From Tritrichomonas foetus (taxonomy: Eukaryota > Parabasalia > Tritrichomonadida > Tritrichomonadidae), in NCBI GenBank assembly GCA_001839685.1, contig MLAK01000634.1, positions 23,683 to 87,682 on the forward strand: a stretch of DNA of 64,000 nt, written 5' to 3'. The notes beneath the pieces were generated by a model. That model was not told the origin of the DNA. It ran no database searches and worked only from the letters and a program-made list of their open reading frames with translations. The translations under genes were made by a program, and so were the position numbers. Shown here in pieces: positions 59,516-64,000 of this stretch (the stretch's first letter is position 1; each line of letters opens with the position of its first letter).

Positions 59516-60136
59516 ATGTTTTCTTCAAAAAAAAATTTAAATGAAAATAGTTTAGAAATGAATAAAGAACTTAAAGTAAGGGTACAGTGGTCACGAGGAA
59601 CCATTTTGCCTGTTTTAACAAAGGGTACTGCAACCGCCGCAGAACTCTCTCGCCTTCTACGTTTCGCCTGCTCGCCTTTAGATGAAGTTGTTCTCCTTCA
59701 CAACGGAGTCCCTTTAAACCCCGATTTATCGCTTGAATGTCAGCTTATTAAGGATAACGATATACTGGAAGCTTTCATTGTCCGAAAAACATCAGGAAAT
59801 AGTGATGGATTAGCATCAAAAATTAATTCGATCGTTTTTGAGGCAGCCCGTGTTGCAGACAGACACTTCAATGCTCTCGAAAACGAGCCTTACAGACCAG
59901 AGCCGAAGAAGAAAAGCAGCTCTGATGATGATTATTTTGATTTACTCGAAACAGATAATAATTACGACAGAGATAGTAAAGCGACAATTACATCAGAACC
60001 ATTACCAACATTTTGGGTTCCCCCCAAAACAGACCCGCCTGACGTATTAAACAAATATGTGCCGACTAAAGTCAGCTCAATTGAAGAAGCGGGTCAGTTC
60101 CTGGAGAAGCAGGGGTGGTCTTCATGGATGTGGTAA
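59516..60136 (+). CDS. Ubiquitin-fold-like hypothetical protein
   Basis: A 206-residue soluble protein. Residues 19-90 (KELKVRVQWSRGTILPVLTK through LLHNGVPLNPDLSLECQLI to AFIVRK) have the strand-helix-strand pattern and 'L.NG..L' turn of ubiquitin-like beta-grasp domains. The remainder is acidic and polar, with a Lys/Ser/Asp-rich linker and a Pro-rich tail ending WSSWMW. No di-Gly end or catalytic motif is present, so it is not a conjugated ubiquitin. A second in-frame Met at residue 15 is an alternative start. GC is higher than the flanks, hinting at solid expression. I do not recognise the family; the fold suggestion is from pattern only. Confidence 0.6.
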   Translation: MFSSKKNLNENSLEMNKELKVRVQWSRGTILPVLTKGTATAAELSRLLRFACSPLDEVVLLHNGVPLNPDLSLECQLIKDNDILEAFIVRKTSGNSDGLASKINSIVFEAARVADRHFNALENEPYRPEPKKKSSSDDDYFDLLETDNNYDRDSKATITSEPLPTFWVPPKTDPPDVLNKYVPTKVSSIEEAGQFLEKQGWSSWMW

Positions 60137-60721
60137 TAACGATGGGTGGATTGTTGGTAAATAGAATATATATTATAATCTGTTTCTGTTTGTATAATTT
60201 CTATTATTTATGATTTTGTGATAATGTTTATTTCGTGTTGTTTTTAAATAAAATTATTATGATATTCATGTATATATTTTCTAATCTTCTTTTAGTCACT
60301 CCAAATTGTGATTGACAGCTTTCGTCATCATTTTTTCATCTTTACTTCTCTAGAAAACTCTTTATTAACTAAATCAAAGAGCATGATTATGCAAATTGGT
60401 TGTAAGATGGACAAATAAACCATCTACATACTGCTTTAACCAAATTCGAAAAGGACAAGTCATTGATAAGTATTTTATAACATTTTTCGACTCTATTTAG
60501 CCTTAGATTTGATCATTTATTATTGAGGGAGAGTGGAGAGATTGAAAGAAAGAAATTTTTATATTTTTGTCTATTCTAATTTAAACAGTGAAAAATAGAA
60601 TTACATCTATCAATAGTTTGAATAGCAAAAATCATTCATATTAAATCAAACTTCTCACTAATTGAAGTATTAAAAAATAGTTAAGTTTCTCTATTTTACA
60701 AAACAATATTAAGATAAATAA
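60137..60721. other. Intergenic region, 0.58 kb between convergent genes
   Basis: AT-rich 3' flanks of two converging genes; nothing else recognised. Confidence 0.6.
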
Positions 60722-61894
60722 TTACTTGGTGAGACATCTAACTTCAAGTGGGTATATTAAATATATCATCGTATTATCTTTTCCAGAAATATCAAGAGGA
60801 ATAATCTTATCAGGTTCAACATTCACATCACAAATAAGCCTCATTGTCATTCCATTAGAATAGGTATGTTCATAACCAACAACAATATCGTCATCATCGA
60901 GTAAAACGATCCATTTTCTCTTTGGCTTGAATCTTTTTTTACTAAAAGGTAATTCAATCCACATTCCAACACACCACTTCATTATATACTGTTTTTTAAT
61001 AAATGGAATATTATATTCAATAAAAGCAAGGTTTCCTAAATCAGCACGATATTTTTTGTTATTAATTTTCCAATCAATATAAATTTTTTGCGTCAACCAA
61101 GAAAAATCACTTCGATTCATTCGATGAAAAGATGCTGGTGGTTCAACTGCCTTTAATTTCGGTAATTCATAATAAGGAGGCATCGAATGAAGTCCATCAG
61201 ACCAAGATTCAATGAAAAAACCTTCACTCCATTTTTCAAATCCAAAAACTCTTTCCATACAAACTGCAAATCTCATACTTCCTGCAAAATCAGGATCATT
61301 AAATCTTTTACTGCAGTTGATAAGCTCTGAAGCAACTAGTGAAAGTAAACCATGCGAAAGGATGACTCCAGCACCACCTTGTAAAAAGGGGTGACATGAA
61401 CGTTCAGGTTGTATATTTGCAGCAATTTTATTCCATGTGCAGAATTTGACACCAGTAGCCTTAGGAAGAGTTGAATCACGTGATTTGAACTTTTTGAGAA
61501 GAGATTGTTTCAGTAAAAATGTATCATCATCTGCAAATATGTAAAAATCTGCATTTGGTTTATTTTCATATGATAGTGACATTGCTGGTAAGAATCTTGG
61601 TTGTGCAAAGTACCATCTATGTTTCCATTCAGTCCCTTCCAAATGATCTGCATAATCACCAATTGTGATGCATTTAACATGACATGGATATGCCTTTCGT
61701 TGAACAAGCTCACATGTTCCATTTTCAAATAAATCACTATAGACAATCACTTCATCCCACATTCGATACCATGTTTTTGCTTGATACATAACACGTGTCC
61801 GAATAGTTTCTTTTCCTGCCCAAATACTAACAACATATGTTTTATTATCAAAAAAATTCCAGCTATATATTTGATGTATCAAAAAAAGAAACAT
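60722..61894 (-). CDS. GT31-like (Fringe/C1GALT-type) glycosyltransferase
   Basis: A 390-residue protein with an N-terminal hydrophobic stretch (MFLFLIHQIYSW) acting as signal or anchor, so it should work in the ER or Golgi lumen. The glycosyltransferase core shows YIFADDDTFLL (about residues 113-123), the DxD metal and nucleotide-sugar site, in the form typical of Fringe and core-1 galactosyltransferase. A FLQGGAGVILS loop (about 170-180) follows, then ESWSDGLHSMPP and an SFHRM motif. These match the GT31 acceptor-side motifs (GGAGxxL, SFH). It probably extends O- or N-glycans of surface glycoconjugates. The exact sugar is unknown. The ATG is preceded, 46 bp upstream, by an AAACGGTC motif in gene sense. 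Confidence 0.8.
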   Translation of the reverse strand: MFLFLIHQIYSWNFFDNKTYVVSIWAGKETIRTRVMYQAKTWYRMWDEVIVYSDLFENGTCELVQRKAYPCHVKCITIGDYADHLEGTEWKHRWYFAQPRFLPAMSLSYENKPNADFYIFADDDTFLLKQSLLKKFKSRDSTLPKATGVKFCTWNKIAANIQPERSCHPFLQGGAGVILSHGLLSLVASELINCSKRFNDPDFAGSMRFAVCMERVFGFEKWSEGFFIESWSDGLHSMPPYYELPKLKAVEPPASFHRMNRSDFSWLTQKIYIDWKINNKKYRADLGNLAFIEYNIPFIKKQYIMKWCVGMWIELPFSKKRFKPKRKWIVLLDDDDIVVGYEHTYSNGMTMRLICDVNVEPDKIIPLDISGKDNTMIYLIYPLEVRCLTK

Positions 61895-61940
61895 AAATCA
61901 TAAAACTTTGATCAAAAAGTTTTGAAAGAAACTATCGGGC

Positions 61941-61948
61941 GACCGTTT
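61941..61948 (-). promoter_or_regulatory. AAACGGTC promoter motif between divergent genes
   Basis: On the minus strand AAACGGTC ends 46 bp before the glycosyltransferase ATG; it is also 62 bp from the plus-strand ATG at 62010. It may serve either or both genes. Confidence 0.45.
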
Positions 61949-62009
61949 AAATCATTTTCTATGACCATATATGCATGCAAAAAACCACAGATGTAACCAT
62001 TAACTTTTT

Positions 62010-62807
62010 ATGAATTTATTCGGTTCATATTTGAATATAATAGGCCGTTTAATAAGTGAAATAATTGAATATAAACAAGATTTTCTTTACAAAAAAATGG
62101 ATGAGAAAGTTTTTTCTTTCATAAATTTATCAGAAGGTGATCACGAATACGCAACATTCAAATATGTTGGAGCCGATATATCCAATAAAATATGTTTCTG
62201 TGCAGTTTCGCCTTCAGCTTGTTCCTTATTTTCCGCAATCACCGAAGATTTAAATCCCGTTGGATTTTTCATCATAACGATCAACGATATAATTAACCCA
62301 ATAGATTTCGCAAACGGCAGCGAGCCCTGCACGAAGTTCATTCGCTCATTTCGAAACGAAGTATTCAAAATTGGAGACGTCACTTTCATTCTTTTCGAAC
62401 GGCCAAATATCTGCACGTCAGAATCTGTAAATGCAGTAATTGAAATGGTCAAACCGGAAGAAATTCATGTCTTTGGATCGATTTCGAAGAATGAATTCAT
62501 CGGCGAGACAGAAGCGCCAAAAATTTATTATCTTTCAACTGACCAAATAGAAGGTGATTCGAAATTGGCCTATCCAAACACAATAAAAGATGTTGCTGCT
62601 GGACTCCTCATCAGAGGATTAGTGAATCGCATCAAAGTGAAGGTCCTCCACCTTGTTGAAAGTGACCATGGCGCAAATGTTGATTCAATGGAGCTTTGGG
62701 CAGCTAAAATAGCAGACTATATACAAATCGATGCCTCTGCAAAAGCTAAGCATGCAAATCATATTGCAAAAATTAGATATGTGAATCTCAACGGAATATA
62801 TTCTTGA
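62010..62807 (+). CDS. PAC2-fold protein, candidate proteasome assembly chaperone 1 (PSMG1/Pba1-like)
   Basis: A 265-residue soluble protein. Alternating hydrophobic strands (KICFCAVSPSACSLF, GFFIITINDI, EEIHVFGSI) are followed by DVAAGLLIRGLVNRIKVKVL and a helix from VDSMELWAAKIADYIQID. This order, especially the 'GLLIRGL..RIK...L' segment and the last helix, resembles PAC2-type proteasome assembly chaperones. I see no HbYX C-terminus (it ends GIYS), which those chaperones often use. The second Met (residue 30, MDEKVFSFINLSEGD) is a plausible alternative start, since residues 1-29 look less conserved. GC is above the local average. The identification is tentative; the protein is otherwise unrecognised. 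Confidence 0.45.
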   Translation: MNLFGSYLNIIGRLISEIIEYKQDFLYKKMDEKVFSFINLSEGDHEYATFKYVGADISNKICFCAVSPSACSLFSAITEDLNPVGFFIITINDIINPIDFANGSEPCTKFIRSFRNEVFKIGDVTFILFERPNICTSESVNAVIEMVKPEEIHVFGSISKNEFIGETEAPKIYYLSTDQIEGDSKLAYPNTIKDVAAGLLIRGLVNRIKVKVLHLVESDHGANVDSMELWAAKIADYIQIDASAKAKHANHIAKIRYVNLNGIYS

Positions 62808-63393
62808 TTATACTTCCTTTCTGTTTTATTTTATGATATATAGAAATATGTAATATGCCTTATATGAATAAATAATATGTTGTTGAAAAGAATTAATTAA
62901 ATTTTATACAAAAACATATATAGATAATATGTCCTATATGAATAAAGAATATATTAGTGTTGTGTTAATCCATCAATAAAATTATGCATTTCCACAAATA
63001 ACCGTTGGAAATTTGGCCATTGCTTTTATTCATAAGAAAAAAGTCAACATATTAGTGCTTTATCTCTAAATCTGAGAATTCTCTACTCACCCTATCAGTA
63101 AGTTTAGATTTTTTTCCACAGACGAAAAGAAATTCCAAATTTTCAAAACACAATAATGTGACATCAACTTTTTATTGAAAAGTGGCACGTTCATCTTTAT
63201 TTTGATGATAACATATCATAGATAAGTTGAATTTACAGAACCATCGAAAGTATGATTTTCACTTTAAGTTGTTTAGAGGCTAAATATCAATTTAAACATT
63301 TGATGAAATATAAGCGGTTTAGTTAAGAAATCTCTTTGTGATGATTAGGACAAATATCAATTGAATTTGTTTACAATCAATACACCTTCAAAA
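62808..63393. other. Intergenic region, about 0.6 kb
   Basis: AT-rich spacer ending at the eL30 promoter. An approximate direct repeat around ATAATATG/TATATGAATAAA occurs at about 62850-62950. No gene is seen. Confidence 0.5.
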
Positions 63394-63417
63394 AAACGGT
63401 TATGGCCGTCCTTTTAA
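63394..63417 (+). promoter_or_regulatory. eL30 core promoter: AAACGGT plus CCTTTTAA at the start codon
   Basis: AAACGGT (63394-63400) is followed by CCTTTTAA immediately before the ATG at 63418. This looks like the paired Myb-type (M3) and CCTTT (M5) core elements described for T. vaginalis promoters, with transcription starting a few bases before the ATG. Confidence 0.5.
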
Positions 63418-63756
63418 ATGGGACGCAAGAAGTTAAGCAAAGCACGTGAATCAATCATCAGCAGCCTCAGCCTTGTTACAAAGTCTGGTAAATACTCCCT
63501 TGGTATCTCACAGACACTTAAGGCCCTCCGCTCTGGTGAAGCCAAACTTGTCATCTTCGCATCAAACGTTGCTCCAGCCCACAAGTCACTTATTGAATAC
63601 TATGCTATGCTCAGCCAATGTGATATTCTTCCATTTGATGGCGATAACGTCGATCTCGGTACAGCTTGCGGTAAATACTTCCGCAGCTCAGTCATCACAA
63701 TCATCGACGCTGGTGAATCCGAAATCTTAAAGATGATCAAGGAAAGACCACAATAA
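63418..63756 (+). CDS. RPL30: 60S ribosomal protein eL30
   Basis: A complete 112-residue eL30. Family signatures are visible: SLVTKSGKYSLGISQTLKAL (about residues 17-36), ASNVAPAHKSLIEYYAML (about 48-65) and the C-terminal GTACGKYFRSSVITIIDAGE (about 80-99). It binds 28S rRNA in the large subunit. Codons are strongly biased to C-ending forms (GC far above the window average), as expected of a highly expressed gene. The stop TAA is followed by ATA, giving the TAAATA context seen near trichomonad polyadenylation signals. The ATG directly follows CCTTTTAA. Confidence 0.97.
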   Translation: MGRKKLSKARESIISSLSLVTKSGKYSLGISQTLKALRSGEAKLVIFASNVAPAHKSLIEYYAMLSQCDILPFDGDNVDLGTACGKYFRSSVITIIDAGESEILKMIKERPQ

Positions 63757-63969
63757 ATATGAATTTTTATCAGAATTATTAAAAGGATATTTTTCAAATT
63801 CTATTCATCCTCTTTTTTTTATTACTTTTTTGCTTCATTAAGTATTACTTCAGAGTATTTACTATTCATGACTAGCCTCAAATCGTAAACTGAAAGACTA
63901 AACATCAATCTTGAATAGTAAATAAAGTGTTAACAAAACATTTCTCCTCCTATATGAAAGGTTTACAAA

Positions 63970-63998
63970 GTGGTCCCCCAAAGATTTTGTGGGACCAC
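63970..63998. repeat. Hairpin / inverted repeat at window end
   Basis: GTGGTCCC (63970-63977) and GGGACCAC (63991-63998) form a perfect 8-bp stem. A further CAAA/TTTG pairing inside extends it, with one mismatch. The GC-rich arms are unusual here. It may be an RNA hairpin or part of a transposon end; sequence beyond the window is needed. Confidence 0.5.
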
Positions 63999-64000
63999 CC

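Noticed and set aside
1..64000. CRISPR array, bacterial operon or prophage
   Set aside because: The repeats present are coding tandem repeats or transposon ends; all recognised genes are eukaryotic and no regularly spaced repeat-spacer structure exists.

Overview
This is a nuclear fragment from a parabasalid (trichomonad) protist. It is AT-rich, its genes are intronless with short UTRs, and TAA, TAG and TGA all act as stops, so the code is standard. The families present are trichomonad hallmarks: multi-membrane-span class III cyclases with a tiny-macrocysts-like (TmcB) N-terminus, BspA-like leucine-rich repeat proteins, DUF3447-type ankyrin proteins and mariner transposons. Tritrichomonas seems more likely than Trichomonas vaginalis on base composition and gap-rich repeats, but that is inference.

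Layout. At 1-1627 the N-terminal half of a multi-span TmcB-like protein runs off the left edge on the minus strand. At 2842-4288 lies a decayed ankyrin gene. Next come a tubulin-tyrosine-ligase-like glutamylase (5254-7263), a large helical-repeat protein of unknown role (7426-11595) and a monoglyceride-lipase-like hydrolase (12083-12994). A 1.8 kb spacer with two single-N joins and gene scraps precedes the TOR kinase (14816-22501). A full-length adenylate cyclase (22676-27424), a Rab5-like GTPase (28762-29340) and a serine-rich type I membrane protein with an unsequenced repeat core (29496-31640) follow. Then come a UBR-box/RING ubiquitin ligase (31976-35680), a join carrying half a tRNA-Phe and the end of an unknown gene, and a SEL1L/Hrd3-like ERAD protein (36541-38385).

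From 38657 to 43282 is a CHD-like chromatin protein whose ATPase motifs have all been lost, followed by a small SP-RING SUMO ligase-like protein and a PP1-type phosphatase. The 47-52 kb stretch is the most dynamic part. It holds a frameshifted ADP-ribosyltransferase-like relic, then one long BspA-LRR/pseudokinase gene cut in two by a 1,048-bp mariner element. Removing the element at its TA duplication puts the two gene halves back in the same frame. The right side returns to housekeeping: an amino-acid transporter, a RhoGEF-PH-Kelch protein, a phosphatidylinositol transfer protein, a ubiquitin-fold-like protein, a GT31-like glycosyltransferase, a PAC1-like proteasome chaperone candidate and ribosomal protein eL30.

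Several genes are signalling or membrane-trafficking parts (TOR, adenylate cyclase, Rab, RhoGEF, PITP, PP1), and two concern protein turnover (UBR E3, Hrd3-like). There is no operon structure; genes lie on both strands with independent promoters. A short motif, AAACGGTC or AAACGTAC, recurs just upstream of many start codons and resembles a Myb-type core promoter element. The mariner transposase carries it too. Single Ns appear to mark joins of unknown length rather than single uncertain bases.
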